Source: CAVSRC01 sp963785065 (GTDB lineage Bacteria; Pseudomonadota; Alphaproteobacteria; Rhizobiales; Kaistiaceae). From it: 64,000 nt of DNA. Positions 1 through 8,418 of the stretch are shown here, one piece after another. The stretch is taken from positions 1,364,001 through 1,428,000 of the forward strand of contig CAWATX010000002.1 of assembly GCA_963785065.1 (NCBI GenBank), given 5' to 3'. A model generated the notes under the pieces. That model was not told where the DNA came from, made no database searches, and worked only from the letters and a program-made list of their open reading frames with translations. Both the position numbers and the translations under genes were made by a program. The number at the start of each line of letters is the position of its first letter. Position 1 is the first letter of the stretch.

Positions 1-1419
1 GGCGACGGCCGCCGGTGTCACCATCTCGGTGAGCTGCGCCGAGACCGAATTCAGCGAATCGGCGAGCGCCGTGCGCAGCGTCACCTGCCCCCTGTATTTG
101 CGCGAATAGTTCTCCGGCTTCCACCCGGCGATCGACACCGGCTGGTCGACCATCACCAATTCCGGGATCATGCCGTCTTCCAGCGCGGTCAGGTAGACGA
201 AGGGCTTGAAGGCCGAGCCCGGCTGGCGGTGGGCGTCGACCGCCCGGTTGAAGGGGCTGGTCTTGTAGTCATCGCCGCCGACCATCGCCTTGACCGCGCC
301 GTTGGGGGCGATGGCGACCAGCGCCGCCTGGCCAACTCCATATTGCTTGCCGCCCTCGGCCAGCGTGTCGGAGATCGCCTTGTCCGCCGCCGTCTGCATG
401 GCAAGATCGATGGTCGTGTCGACGATGATGTCCTGGTCGATCTGGCCGCCGACATATTGCGGCAGCAGGTTCATGACCCAGTCGGCGACATAGCGCCCGC
501 TGCCGCCGGCAACGTCATGCACCGCCGTAACCGGCATCGACATGGCCAGGCTCGCCTGGCGGGGGGTGATGTAGCCGGCGGACTGCATGGCGGTGAGCAC
601 CGTCTGCATGCGTGCTTCCGATGCCGCCGGGTGGGTCGCCGGGGAATAGTTGGCCGGCGCCTTCAGCATGCCGGCGAGCGTCGCCGCCTCGGCCAGCGTG
701 ATGTTGCGCGCCGACTTGCCGAAATAGCGGTGCGCCGCGGCATCGACGCCATAGGCGCCGGCGCCGAGATAGACGCGGTTGAGGTAGAGCGCCAGGATCT
801 GTTTCTTCGACAGGCGCATCTGCAGCCAGACCGCCAGGATCATCTCCTGCACCTTGCGCTCGAAGGTGCGCTCCGGCTTGAGGAACAGGTTTTTGGCGAG
901 CTGCTGGGTCAGCGTCGAACCGCCTTCGACGATGTGGCCGGCCCTGAGGTTGACGATCGCCGCGCGCACCAGGCCGATCGGGTCGATGCCGAAATTCCAG
1001 TAGAAGCGCCGGTCCTCGATCGAGATCACCGCTTCCGGCAGATAGGGGGGCATCTGGTCGAGGCTCAGCGCCTCGCCGGCCGAATCGCCGTGGTTGGAGA
1101 TGAGCTGGCCGTCGGCGGCGAGGATGCGGACGTTTGCCGCGCGCGGCGGCACGCTCCAGTCGGCCATCGGCGGCAATTTCGAGGCGTAATAGGCAACCAC
1201 CGAGCCGACCAGCCCGATGCCGATGATGGCAACGACAGCCGTCCAGTGCAGCGCGGTGCGCATGGCGCCGCCGAGGAAGCCGATCACCGGCCCGTCGGCG
1301 CCGTTCTTCCGCCGCCGCTTGCCGCCGCGCTTCGCCGCCGGCTTGCGGCCCTTGCTGGCCTTGGCGCCTTTGCTGGTCTTCCGTGCTGCCAAGGGGTCGG
1401 TATCCTCGAACTCAGCCAC
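1..1419 (-). CDS. Penicillin-binding protein 1A (bifunctional transglycosylase/transpeptidase), 3' end cut by window
   Basis: This is a class A penicillin-binding protein that polymerises and cross-links peptidoglycan on the periplasmic side. The reading frame runs off the window edge, so the C-terminus is missing. From a GTG at 1419 it has a Lys/Arg-rich cytoplasmic tail, one membrane anchor (around VVAIIGIGLVGSVVAYYA), a GT51 transglycosylase domain (EDRRFY and GGSTLTQQLAKN motifs) and the start of a transpeptidase domain with SxxK (PGSAFKPF) and SxN (SLN). The GT51 motif reads EDRRFYWNFGID, with Asn where these enzymes usually have His. The GTG start was chosen because no ATG lies upstream in frame before other signals. 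Family assignment is firm; the exact start is not. Confidence 0.93.
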   Translation of the reverse strand, partial: MAEFEDTDPLAARKTSKGAKASKGRKPAAKRGGKRRRKNGADGPVIGFLGGAMRTALHWTAVVAIIGIGLVGSVVAYYASKLPPMADWSVPPRAANVRILAADGQLISNHGDSAGEALSLDQMPPYLPEAVISIEDRRFYWNFGIDPIGLVRAAIVNLRAGHIVEGGSTLTQQLAKNLFLKPERTFERKVQEMILAVWLQMRLSKKQILALYLNRVYLGAGAYGVDAAAHRYFGKSARNITLAEAATLAGMLKAPANYSPATHPAASEARMQTVLTAMQSAGYITPRQASLAMSMPVTAVHDVAGGSGRYVADWVMNLLPQYVGGQIDQDIIVDTTIDLAMQTAADKAISDTLAEGGKQYGVGQAALVAIAPNGAVKAMVGGDDYKTSPFNRAVDAHRQPGSAFKPFVYLTALEDGMIPELVMVDQPVSIAGWKPENYSRKYRGQVTLRTALADSLNSVSAQLTEMVTPAAVA

Positions 1420-1706
1420 GCGAGCGATCCGTTGCGGCCGGGCGATAGGGGCCCGGCAACGCCCCCGGTTCTGAAAAGCAAGGTAAATGCGGCGATTTAA
1501 GGGGCGGTTAATGGGGCGTTACGCCAAGCCGTTGATTTTTAAGGCTTTGTGTAGAAAGGCGGCGGCCGATAGGGCAGCCATCCGGCAACGAAGTTGCGAC
1601 TTCAGCGTCCCGGGTGTTCACGACCTGTTCGGGTTTGCGCGCCGGCAGGAGGCTGCCGCACTTTGACAGCTTCCCGTGGCCCGCTCCGACCTTTGCCCTT
1701 CCGCGT

Positions 1707-1853
1707 CTATTGCTTCGGGCACTGGTTGACGAAGGTCACCACCGCCCATGAGCCGTACCTGAGGGCGCGCTTGCGCAGCCAGCCGACGCTGTCCTTGAAC
1801 TGCGCGCGGCACCAGACGCCGTCGGACGTGTCGACGCAGGCGTTGCACAGTCG
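1707..1853 (-). pseudogene. 3' fragment of an SH3-domain/protease-inhibitor-like gene (partial duplicate of 10840-11658)
   Basis: This stretch encodes the last ~48 residues of the SH3-like protein found at the other side of the curli locus: ACVDT-DGVWCRA-FKD-VGWLRK-AL, ending in NQCPKQ and a stop. DNA similarity to 10842-10985 is also clear over roughly 140 bp. Upstream of the conserved part the frame runs antisense-free into the 3' end of csgH, with no signal peptide or inhibitor domain, so only the tail is present. It is read as a remnant of a duplicated gene or of recombination between the two flanks of the curli locus. A short functional SH3 peptide cannot be excluded. Confidence 0.7.
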
Positions 1854-1884
1854 GTCCGGTGATGATGAGGTGCCGTTCTTTGGT

Positions 1885-2283
1885 TCAGGGGATGCGCAAT
1901 CGACATTCGGACACGACGGCACCACCGCTCATCACGTCCAGCACAATGTCGAGCTCGTCGCCTACGGCGAAAGAGAGGCCGACCTGGGCGACCGATCCGG
2001 TCTCGCCGGCGCCGAGATCGAGCTTGCCGCCCTGGGTGGTATTCATGGAGCCGGACTTGCCGCTCTTGGCAATCTTCATCGTCGCCTCGAAGTGGCCTGC
2101 AGCGAGGGCAAGCACCTTGCCTTTGACAAGCAGGCCGGCGTCGGTCTTCGTCACGTCGATGCTGCCGACGGCGGTCTGCGTCGAGCTTGGGGCAGCGTCG
2201 GCTGCGCCCGCCCCGCCGACCACGGCCGCAAGAAAGGTCACGGCCGCCACGGCGGCTGCAAATCCATGATCACCCCAAGCCAT
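1885..2283 (-). CDS. csgH: Curli assembly chaperone CsgH-like protein
   Basis: A 132-residue protein with an N-terminal signal peptide (hydrophobic run ending AGAADA) and a ~95-residue beta-rich domain. It contains the pattern GHFEATMKIAKSGKSGS followed by NTTQGG, which I associate with the alphaproteobacterial CsgH family. CsgH is the periplasmic beta-sandwich chaperone that keeps curlin subunits unfolded, a counterpart of enterobacterial CsgC. It is the last gene of the minus-strand curlin run, 23 bp after the preceding curlin, so co-transcription with the subunits is likely. The gene is followed by the SH3 remnant. The assignment rests on motif recall and strong context; an alignment would settle it. 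Confidence 0.78.
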   Translation of the reverse strand: MAWGDHGFAAAVAAVTFLAAVVGGAGAADAAPSSTQTAVGSIDVTKTDAGLLVKGKVLALAAGHFEATMKIAKSGKSGSMNTTQGGKLDLGAGETGSVAQVGLSFAVGDELDIVLDVMSGGAVVSECRLRIP

Positions 2284-2306
2284 CTCGTCCCCTGGCTGAC
2301 GCTCTG

Positions 2307-2984
2307 CTAGGGCGTCTGCGTGATCAGGACCGTTGCCCCGTTTGTGATCACCTGCGCGTTGGTCGCGAAATATGCGTTGCTGCCGTTGACCTGGTAGGTA
2401 ACAGTAGTTCCTGGCGTACCGGAGACAACGAGGCCGGCAGTGTTGTTATCCCCGTTCTGGACCAGCTTGCCCGTCACGCCACTGTCGCTCACCGTCAGGC
2501 CTGCGGTATTGTCGCTGCCATTCTGTACGATGCCGCCGAAGGCGTTTGATCCAGAAACGTTGAGATTGGCGTTATTTCGGTCGCCGAGCTGAGCAACGAG
2601 GCCGAAGGCACCGGTGCCCAGCGCGAGCGTCGCAGTGTTGCCGTGGATGGGCGAACTGGAATTGTCCTGCAGCAGTCCTGCCTCGCCGCCGCTACCGCTA
2701 CCGGCGATCGTGACGTCCGCGCTGTTGTTGAAGCCGCTCTGTCGCGCAGGTGTGTTCGTCCCATCGAGGTTCGAGGGCGTCAGGTTGCCCACGGAGAGAT
2801 CGGACGGCAGCGTCAGTCCGCCCACTGTGCTACCGCTCGCATTCGACTGGTCGACGTGGATCGTGTTCGAACTGCCATCCTGCGAGAGGTAAAGCACATT
2901 GTCGCTACCGGCGACCGCCGCCGCCGGTGCGGCCAGCATCGCCAGTGCAACCGTCGCCACCGTCGCGTTCATCCGCCTGGTCAT
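2307..2984 (-). CDS. Curlin-repeat amyloid subunit, divergent member (225 aa)
   Basis: Secreted protein with a signal peptide (ends near AAAVAGSDN) and a mature region of curlin-type strands with the spacing Q-x-G-x-x-N-x5-Q: LSQDGSSNTIHVDQ, VAQLGDRNNANL, IVQNGSDNTAGL and LVQNGDNNTAGL. It differs from the other five curlins here: it lacks their shared C-terminal module and ends in a more hydrophobic strand pair (VITNGATVLITQTP). This could suit a nucleator or anchor role like CsgB, but that is inference. It lies between the 167-aa curlin and csgH, all on the minus strand. The start is ATG, preceded by a purine-rich GGAGGTTAGGGC. Confidence 0.85.
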   Translation of the reverse strand: MTRRMNATVATVALAMLAAPAAAVAGSDNVLYLSQDGSSNTIHVDQSNASGSTVGGLTLPSDLSVGNLTPSNLDGTNTPARQSGFNNSADVTIAGSGSGGEAGLLQDNSSSPIHGNTATLALGTGAFGLVAQLGDRNNANLNVSGSNAFGGIVQNGSDNTAGLTVSDSGVTGKLVQNGDNNTAGLVVSGTPGTTVTYQVNGSNAYFATNAQVITNGATVLITQTP

Positions 2985-3027
2985 GCCCTAACCTCCTTCA
3001 CGAAGTCGGCAGCGGCACGAGGCGCGG

Positions 3028-3528
3028 CTACCACGACGTTTGCGATATGTTGATTATATTCCCGTTGCCGACCTGCGAGAAGCTCAAATGGTTGCCGGTT
3101 CCGACCTGCACAACTGCCGCTTGGTTGTTCTGGCCCTGGATCGTCCCCGCGACGGAGTTGAACGATCCGGTTTGTGCCATGGCGAAGAGATTGCCCGATC
3201 CCGTCACGCTCAGCGCCATCATGTTGCCCTCGCCCGACTGGCTCAGATGTCCCGGGGTGAGCCCCGACAAGAGCGCCGCGCCGCTGAAGGTATCGCTCGA
3301 CCCGCCGTTTTCGTCGCCCGAGATCGAGACCAGCATCTGGTTCGGACTTGCCGTGCCCGCCGGTGCCGTCTGCGAAATGACCAGGGCGTTCTGCGACCCC
3401 GCGACGTCCAGCGTCAGGACGTTGTTTGCTGCGACCGTCGGATCGATGGTGATCTGGTTGGTCGCCGCCGCCGGCCCGGCCGCCACCATGACGGCAAAAG
3501 CCGCAGTGAATGCCATGAGCTTGATCAT
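3028..3528 (-). CDS. Curlin-repeat protein, minimal form (167 aa)
   Basis: Short secreted curlin. After a signal peptide (ends AAGPAAA) and a brief linker, it consists almost only of the C-terminal module shared with the four giant curlins of this locus: an F-S/T-G-x-A segment, GLTPGHLSQSGEGN, GNLFAMAQTG, NNQAAVVQVG and FSQVGNGN. I chose the ATG at 3528 over the GTG at 3540 because AGGTGG sits 8 bases upstream of the ATG. It may be a dedicated capping or adaptor subunit, or the ancestral unit from which the giants grew; neither can be decided from sequence. Confidence 0.85.
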   Translation of the reverse strand: MIKLMAFTAAFAVMVAAGPAAATNQITIDPTVAANNVLTLDVAGSQNALVISQTAPAGTASPNQMLVSISGDENGGSSDTFSGAALLSGLTPGHLSQSGEGNMMALSVTGSGNLFAMAQTGSFNSVAGTIQGQNNQAAVVQVGTGNHLSFSQVGNGNIINISQTSW

Positions 3529-3638
3529 TGCCGTGCCCACCTGTCTTCGTTGTTTTGACGAGACGATGGACCAGAGAGATTAAGCTCGACTTATCGAAAG
3601 CAGGATCGCGGCCGAGAATGACTTGCCTTTGCTCTCCT

Positions 3639-5159
3639 CTATTGTTGTATGATTAATCGATTATTGTTTCCGAACTGCGAAAAGACGGCCAAATTGTCCA
3701 TACCGGCCTGGATGACGGCGGCCTGGTTGCCGCTTCCCGTCACGCTGCCGGTAATCGTGTTTCCGGCGCCCTCCTGCCACGCGGCGGTCATGTTGCCGCC
3801 GCTGCCGGTGACGGCGAGCGCGACCGAATTGTCCGTGCCCAACTGGTGGAAATGTCCGGGCGCAAGCCCGTAGGCATCGGTCACCGCCGCCACGACGCCG
3901 GTGAAGGCAAGGCCGTCGGCGTTGTTGTCGCTGCTTGGCGCGCTTCCCGAGCCGAACGCCACGTTTACGACGTTCCTCTCGCCCGTCTGGTCGACGAAGA
4001 CGCGGTTGCGCTCCCCGTCCATGGTCACGGCAATGGCGTTCGTGTTGCCTGTCTGGGAGAAGCTGGCAACGTTGTCATCGCCGGTCTCGCGCACCGCGGC
4101 TTCATTGTCGTTGCCGTCGACATTGCCGATGATGCCGTTGCCGTCGCCGTCCTGCACGAAACCATAGAGATTGCGATGCGACGCCGCCGAGACGGCATAG
4201 GAGAGGTCGTTGTCGTCGCCGATCTGGAGCACCGTCGCCTGGAAGACGCCGGCGTCTTTGGCGACCGAGACGAAGGTGCCGACGCCGCCGAGCCCGTCGC
4301 CGCCATTGTCGTCGCCGGCAAGAGTGATCTTGGCCGTGTTGCCGGAGATCGCGACTCCGTCGTTGTTCTGCGTGACGGTCTCGACGATGTTGTTGGTGCC
4401 GGCCTCCGAAATGTTGAGCTGGTTGAAGCTCCCCGACTGCATGACGTCGGAGATGACGTTGCCGGCGCCGGTACCCTGCGCAAGCACGGCGTCGTTGCTG
4501 CTTCCGGTCTGGCTCAGGTTGCCGATCGCGTTGGAGTGAGCCGACTGCGTGATGCCGGCGATGTTGCCATCGCCGTCCTGGCGGATGCGATCGATGGAAT
4601 TGCCGATGCCGGCCCCGCCTCCCGACTGGGTGACGCTGACCTGGTTGGGCGCCGCTCCGGTATCGGGATTGATCTGCACGATCTCGCCGATGAAATGTTC
4701 CGCCTCGCCCGTGCCACCGTCGCTCGTCTGGGTGACCTCGATCACGTTCGACGGCGCCGCGAAGGTAAGACTGGCTTCCTGGTAGATCGCCTCGATGGTG
4801 TTCGAGCCGATGTCGACCGTGTTCGTCTGGTCGAGCGTCAGCGAATTGAAGTTGCCGATCTGGTTGAGGCCGTTGGCGGGAACGAAAGAGGGCGTGGTCA
4901 GCGCGAAGCGCGTGACCGCCGCCACCGTGTTGGCCCAGCCCGTCTGGGAGATGTCGACGGTGTTGTTCCTGCCGTCCTGATTGAGGAGGAGGGTCGTGTC
5001 GTTGGCGCCGACGGCATTGCCGAGCCCGGCCTGGGCGATGGTGATGGTGTTGGTGACGCCCGTCTGGCCGATATAGACATTATTGGAGTCGGCGTAGGCC
5101 CCGCCGCCCAATGCGCATGCGAACCCCAACCCCAGTGACGCTGTCATCATCCGTCGCAT
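3639..5159 (-). CDS. Giant curlin-repeat amyloid subunit (506 aa)
   Basis: Large secreted curlin with signal peptide (ALGGGAYA before DSNNVYIGQTG). Most of the chain is made of imperfect strands with Q-x-G-x-x-N spacing, rich in Asn, Gln, Gly, Thr and Val and poor in Cys and Lys, as expected for cross-beta curli subunits. It is more than three times the length of E. coli CsgA (about 150 aa). The C-terminal ~100 residues (GLAPGHFHQLG, GNQAAVIQAG, FSQFGNNN) match the module found in its neighbours. Fourth gene in the minus-strand curlin run, 102 bp downstream of the 503-aa gene and separated from it by two hairpins. The ribosome-binding site is weak, so the start could be one of the nearby in-frame ATGs. 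Confidence 0.9.
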   Translation of the reverse strand: MRRMMTASLGLGFACALGGGAYADSNNVYIGQTGVTNTITIAQAGLGNAVGANDTTLLLNQDGRNNTVDISQTGWANTVAAVTRFALTTPSFVPANGLNQIGNFNSLTLDQTNTVDIGSNTIEAIYQEASLTFAAPSNVIEVTQTSDGGTGEAEHFIGEIVQINPDTGAAPNQVSVTQSGGGAGIGNSIDRIRQDGDGNIAGITQSAHSNAIGNLSQTGSSNDAVLAQGTGAGNVISDVMQSGSFNQLNISEAGTNNIVETVTQNNDGVAISGNTAKITLAGDDNGGDGLGGVGTFVSVAKDAGVFQATVLQIGDDNDLSYAVSAASHRNLYGFVQDGDGNGIIGNVDGNDNEAAVRETGDDNVASFSQTGNTNAIAVTMDGERNRVFVDQTGERNVVNVAFGSGSAPSSDNNADGLAFTGVVAAVTDAYGLAPGHFHQLGTDNSVALAVTGSGGNMTAAWQEGAGNTITGSVTGSGNQAAVIQAGMDNLAVFSQFGNNNRLIIQQ

Positions 5160-5189
5160 TGATCGGATGCCCCTGTCTGTTCAACGCCC

Positions 5190-5249
5190 GGCGGCCGGAT
5201 CTCCGGCCGCCGTAAGTCTTGAATGCGCCGGGCGGATTTCGCCGCCCGG
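5190..5249. other. Two tandem GC-rich hairpins between curlin genes
   Basis: Two perfect stem-loops lie in the 102-bp gap between the 503-aa and 506-aa curlin genes: 5190-5211 (10-bp stem, 2-nt loop) and 5228-5249 (CCGGGCGG stem, 6-nt loop). There is no U tract after either on the transcribed minus strand, so they look more like RNA-stability or attenuation elements than intrinsic terminators. The same type of element recurs at 6857-6914 and 8381-8404. Confidence 0.7.
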
Positions 5250-5261
5250 TACTCGGCGCGC

Positions 5262-6773
5262 CTACTGCGTGACGCCGATATTGTTGCCGGAGCCGATCTG
5301 GGTGAACGAGGTGAGGTTGCCGCTCCCGTTCTGCAGCACGGCGACCTGGTTGCTGTTGCCACCCTTGATCGTGCCGTAAATGGCGTTGTTGTCGCCGCCG
5401 GTCTGCTTGAAAGCGAACAGGTTGGAACTCGAGGTGGTGGCATCACCCACGTTAAGCGTGATCGAGTTACCAAGGCCCGACTGATAGATCTGCCCCGGGA
5501 TTAGCGACCCCGAAGTGGCAGCCGACAGCGCGTCGCCCGTAAAGCCCCCAAGGCTGCTCGCGTTGTTGTTGTCGCCATTGATCGTGGCGACCAGCGTTCC
5601 GCCCCCGATTTGGGTGACGCCAAGCTCGTTGTAGCCGCCAGTGATGTTGAACGTCGCGGAATTTGCGGCGTTGCCGGACTGGCTTACGGCCAGCTGATTG
5701 CCATTGCCGTTGATACCCGAGCCGTTGATCGTGTTGCCCGAGCTGCTGCCACTGCTATCCTGATAGAATCCGAAGAGGTTGTTATTTCCCTGGATCAGGA
5801 ACGAGCCGCCTCCGCTTCCGAGCGTGTTCCCGTCTCCCAATTGCTGCACGGTACCCTGCGTCACGCCTGCAGTACCTGCCGCAGCGGAGAAGCTGGCGGT
5901 CTGATAGGCATATCCGTATGGACCCCCCAGCACGTGCTCATTCGAGCCTTCGACCGACCCGTTGTAGTTACCTTCCAGGTCGAGCTTGGCGGTGTTGTTG
6001 CCGCCGCCTGACTGGGAGAAGAGGTTCACCCGGTTGCCGACGCCGTTCTGCGTCAGGGACGCAGTATCGGTGTCGCCTGACTGGGTGAACGTTGCTACGT
6101 AGTTTCTGTTGCCCGTTTGCACGACAGTGCCGTTGTCTCCCGACCCGTCCTGCTTCACGAGCTTGATCGAGTTGCCCCTCTGAAAGCCCGCATTGCCGTA
6201 CGCCAAAGGCAGCCCGCTGGAATCGCTGGTCTGGGTAACAGTGAGGGTGTTCCCGACGCCTGTGCTGTTCTGATAGACTTCGCCGATGGCGTTTTGCACG
6301 GAAACACTGCCGGCGTGCGCAGTGCCTTGCTGCGTTAGGGTGAGACCATTGCCGGTACCGAGCTGATAGAAGCTACCAAGTTCGTTCCCTTGGTAAATGT
6401 TGCCGCCGTACTGGTGAATGGTCGCCGTGTTGTCCGTGCCATCCTGGATGCCGTTCAGACTAGCGTGATGAACGCCATTGCTGTCGGTATAGTTTTCAGA
6501 TGAGAGCCCCAGTGAGGTATTTACCCCGATCTGGTTGCTCGGCCCCGTCTGCACGATGTCAAGCGTATTGTCGCTGCCGACCTGCCAAAGTTTAAAGTTT
6601 CTCGTGTCGACGTTTGGCTTGCCGGCATCGCTGCCGCTAGCGCCGGACTGGTCGATAGTCGCGCTGTTCCCGCTGCCGCTCTGCCTAAGGTCGGTATGAT
6701 TGCCGCCCGCATACGCAAGCCCGGAGCCCATCAGCAGTGCAAGAGCGCTGCTCAAAAGCAGGGTCTTCGTCAT
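5262..6773 (-). CDS. Giant curlin-repeat amyloid subunit (503 aa)
   Basis: Secreted curlin-type protein. The signal peptide ends AYA, followed by GGNHTDLRQSGSGNSA, the mature N-terminus also seen in the 408- and 463-aa paralogues. Strands of the QxGxxN type (TQSGDTDTASL, TQNGVGNRVNLFSQ, QIGSGNNIGVTQ) alternate with longer Asn/Ser/Gly-rich inserts. The C-terminal module (LIPGQIYQSGLGN, SNLFAFKQTG, NQVAVLQNG, TSFTQIGSGN) is shared. A good AAGGAG sits upstream of the ATG. It would be exported through CsgG and polymerise outside the cell. Third gene in the run; hairpins flank it on both sides. Confidence 0.9.
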   Translation of the reverse strand: MTKTLLLSSALALLMGSGLAYAGGNHTDLRQSGSGNSATIDQSGASGSDAGKPNVDTRNFKLWQVGSDNTLDIVQTGPSNQIGVNTSLGLSSENYTDSNGVHHASLNGIQDGTDNTATIHQYGGNIYQGNELGSFYQLGTGNGLTLTQQGTAHAGSVSVQNAIGEVYQNSTGVGNTLTVTQTSDSSGLPLAYGNAGFQRGNSIKLVKQDGSGDNGTVVQTGNRNYVATFTQSGDTDTASLTQNGVGNRVNLFSQSGGGNNTAKLDLEGNYNGSVEGSNEHVLGGPYGYAYQTASFSAAAGTAGVTQGTVQQLGDGNTLGSGGGSFLIQGNNNLFGFYQDSSGSSSGNTINGSGINGNGNQLAVSQSGNAANSATFNITGGYNELGVTQIGGGTLVATINGDNNNASSLGGFTGDALSAATSGSLIPGQIYQSGLGNSITLNVGDATTSSSNLFAFKQTGGDNNAIYGTIKGGNSNQVAVLQNGSGNLTSFTQIGSGNNIGVTQ

Positions 6774-6856
6774 CTCTGTACTCCTTTACATTCCGCCGTC
6801 TGACCGGCCAGAACGCTGTTACCTGAAACGCCGCACCACGGAGGCACTCTGGGCCT

Positions 6857-6914
6857 GGCGGCCGGGACCCGGCCGCCGATATCGGGAAAGGCCGGGCGGA
6901 TCGCTCCGCCCGGC
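6857..6914. other. Two tandem GC-rich hairpins between curlin genes
   Basis: Stem-loops at 6857-6877 (GGCGGCCGGG-A-CCCGGCCGCC, perfect 10-bp stem) and 6891-6914 (GCCGGGCGGA-TCGC-TCCGCCCGGC, perfect 10-bp stem) sit between the 463-aa and 503-aa curlin genes. The second is close in sequence to the hairpins at 5228-5249 and 8381-8404. The arrangement repeats gene after gene, which suggests duplication as a cassette or a shared role in setting subunit ratios. Confidence 0.72.
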
Positions 6915-6926
6915 GGAATCGCGGTG

Positions 6927-8318
6927 CTACTGGCTGATGGCCGCGGCGTTGCCGGAGCCACTCTGGCTGAAGGTAGCGATGTTGCTGCTGCCGCTCTGCA
7001 GGACCGCCACCGAGTTGTTGCTAGCATCGGCCGAAACGGTTCCGATATTGCCCGTCACATGGTTGTCGGAACCAAGCGAGGCGATGGCGAAGGCGTTGCC
7101 GTCGCCGTAGATCGTCAGGTCTGCGTTGTTGTCATGCGAACTCAGGCTTCCGCCCTGCAGAATCGTACCCGTGAAAAGGGTCGCAGGGTTGGCCGCCCGC
7201 AGGTTGCCTGCGACGCCAGCAAGGCTTCCGGTACCGTTGTTGCTGCCCGTGATGCTGACAGTTGCAACGTTGCTCGTGCCCTGCTGCCAGATGCTGAGCC
7301 CGTTGTAATCGCTGCCAGCGGCAAGCATGGAGACACTCGCGCTGTTGGTGCTTCCGGCCTGCCAGATACCGACATCGTTGTTGCTGCCTGCGATTTCTCC
7401 GGCCCCGATCACGTTCCCCTGGCCCGCCTGGTAGCTGCCGAAGATGTTGTTGTTGCCAGAGATCAGCACCGTGCCAGTCGTATTGTTAATGCCCTTCTGG
7501 GTCATGCCGAACTCGTTGCCATTGCCGGTGATCGTGAGGTTGATCACGTTGCCGGCAACTGAAGTCGGATCGGTGACGCCGTACATGGAGCCATAGTTGT
7601 TCTGGATGAGGGCGCTCTCGGTCGCCCCGGCCACCCAGGCACGCGACGAATAGAAGCCACTCAGTCCGGTATAGTCCATGATGCCGTTGCCGGATCCGGA
7701 GATGTCCACTGTGATCTGGTTGGTACCGGCAGTGGTTCCGACGGCCCTCTGATCGATGCGGTCGATCACGTTGCCCGAACCGGATTCGGTGGCCTGAATC
7801 ACGTTCTTGGCGGCGCCCCCGCTCTGCGTCTGCCAGATATGATTGATGGTGTTGTCATCTGTCTGTTCGACCGTCGCGCTGTTGCCGGTGGCCAAGCCGG
7901 ACGCATCCTGCTGGAGCTCGCCGATCACGGATCCAGTCCCGTGCTGAGTAAGGCTCGCCTCGTTGCTGCCGGCGCCCGAACTCGTCTGGTTCACGCCCTG
8001 ATAAGTGATCGAGAACTGCGGAGAGTTCGGAGAGAGATGCCCCGGCGTGTAGTAGTCGTCGGTTCCGGTCTTGACGCCGATCTGGCCGTTGTCGCCATCC
8101 TGGACGATGGTCAGCACGTTGTCGGAGCCGCTCTGGCTCATGGCGTCAACACTCGTGCCCGCCTGGTTGCCCGTCACAGCAAGGTTGTTTTGCGAGATGT
8201 CGGCCGAGTTGCCCGAGCCGTTCTGGTGGATATAGGTTCTGTTCGAGTCCGCGTACGCCGACGTCGCCATAATAAGCCCCAGCGCTGTGGCTGTGGTAAG
8301 CGCGATCTTGAGTTTCAT
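6927..8318 (-). CDS. Giant curlin-repeat amyloid subunit (463 aa)
   Basis: Secreted curlin-type protein with signal peptide (MATSAYA) and mature start DSNRTYIHQNGSGNSADISQ. Repeats of QxGxxN type fill the chain, interrupted by an aromatic insert (around GLSGFYSSRAWV) not seen in the other paralogues. The C-terminal module is present but diverged (GDGNAFAIASLG, NSVAVLQSG, TFSQSGSGN). Two purine-rich stretches (GAGGAT, GAGGAA) precede the ATG. Second gene of the run, 100 bp after the 408-aa gene. The predicted role is a fibre subunit in a curli-like matrix; whether the paralogues co-polymerise or make separate fibres is unknown. Confidence 0.9.
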   Translation of the reverse strand: MKLKIALTTATALGLIMATSAYADSNRTYIHQNGSGNSADISQNNLAVTGNQAGTSVDAMSQSGSDNVLTIVQDGDNGQIGVKTGTDDYYTPGHLSPNSPQFSITYQGVNQTSSGAGSNEASLTQHGTGSVIGELQQDASGLATGNSATVEQTDDNTINHIWQTQSGGAAKNVIQATESGSGNVIDRIDQRAVGTTAGTNQITVDISGSGNGIMDYTGLSGFYSSRAWVAGATESALIQNNYGSMYGVTDPTSVAGNVINLTITGNGNEFGMTQKGINNTTGTVLISGNNNIFGSYQAGQGNVIGAGEIAGSNNDVGIWQAGSTNSASVSMLAAGSDYNGLSIWQQGTSNVATVSITGSNNGTGSLAGVAGNLRAANPATLFTGTILQGGSLSSHDNNADLTIYGDGNAFAIASLGSDNHVTGNIGTVSADASNNSVAVLQSGSSNIATFSQSGSGNAAAISQ

Positions 8319-8380
8319 GGTTCCTCATCCTCTAGTCTTGAAGCCTGTCCCGATAACGGACTGATTGTTCTTCGCTATTT

Positions 8381-8404
8381 GCCGAGCGGATCGCTCCGCC
8401 CGGC
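8381..8404. other. GC-rich hairpin between curlin genes
   Basis: GCCGAGCGGA-TCGC-TCCGCCCGGC lies between the 408-aa and 463-aa curlin genes. It is nearly identical to the hairpin at 6891-6914. The single change leaves a G-U pair in minus-strand RNA, so the stem is kept in the transcript. This is compatible with selection for RNA structure. Confidence 0.65.
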
Positions 8405-8418
8405 GGTTACGCAATGGG

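Noticed and set aside
229..1500. Long plus-strand open frame (423 codons) opposite PBP1A
   Set aside because: It is the antisense shadow of a clear penicillin-binding protein; composition is Arg/Gly/Ala-rich with no domain.
3846..5138. 430-codon plus-strand frame opposite the 506-aa curlin
   Set aside because: Repetitive antisense frame caused by the curlin repeats on the other strand.
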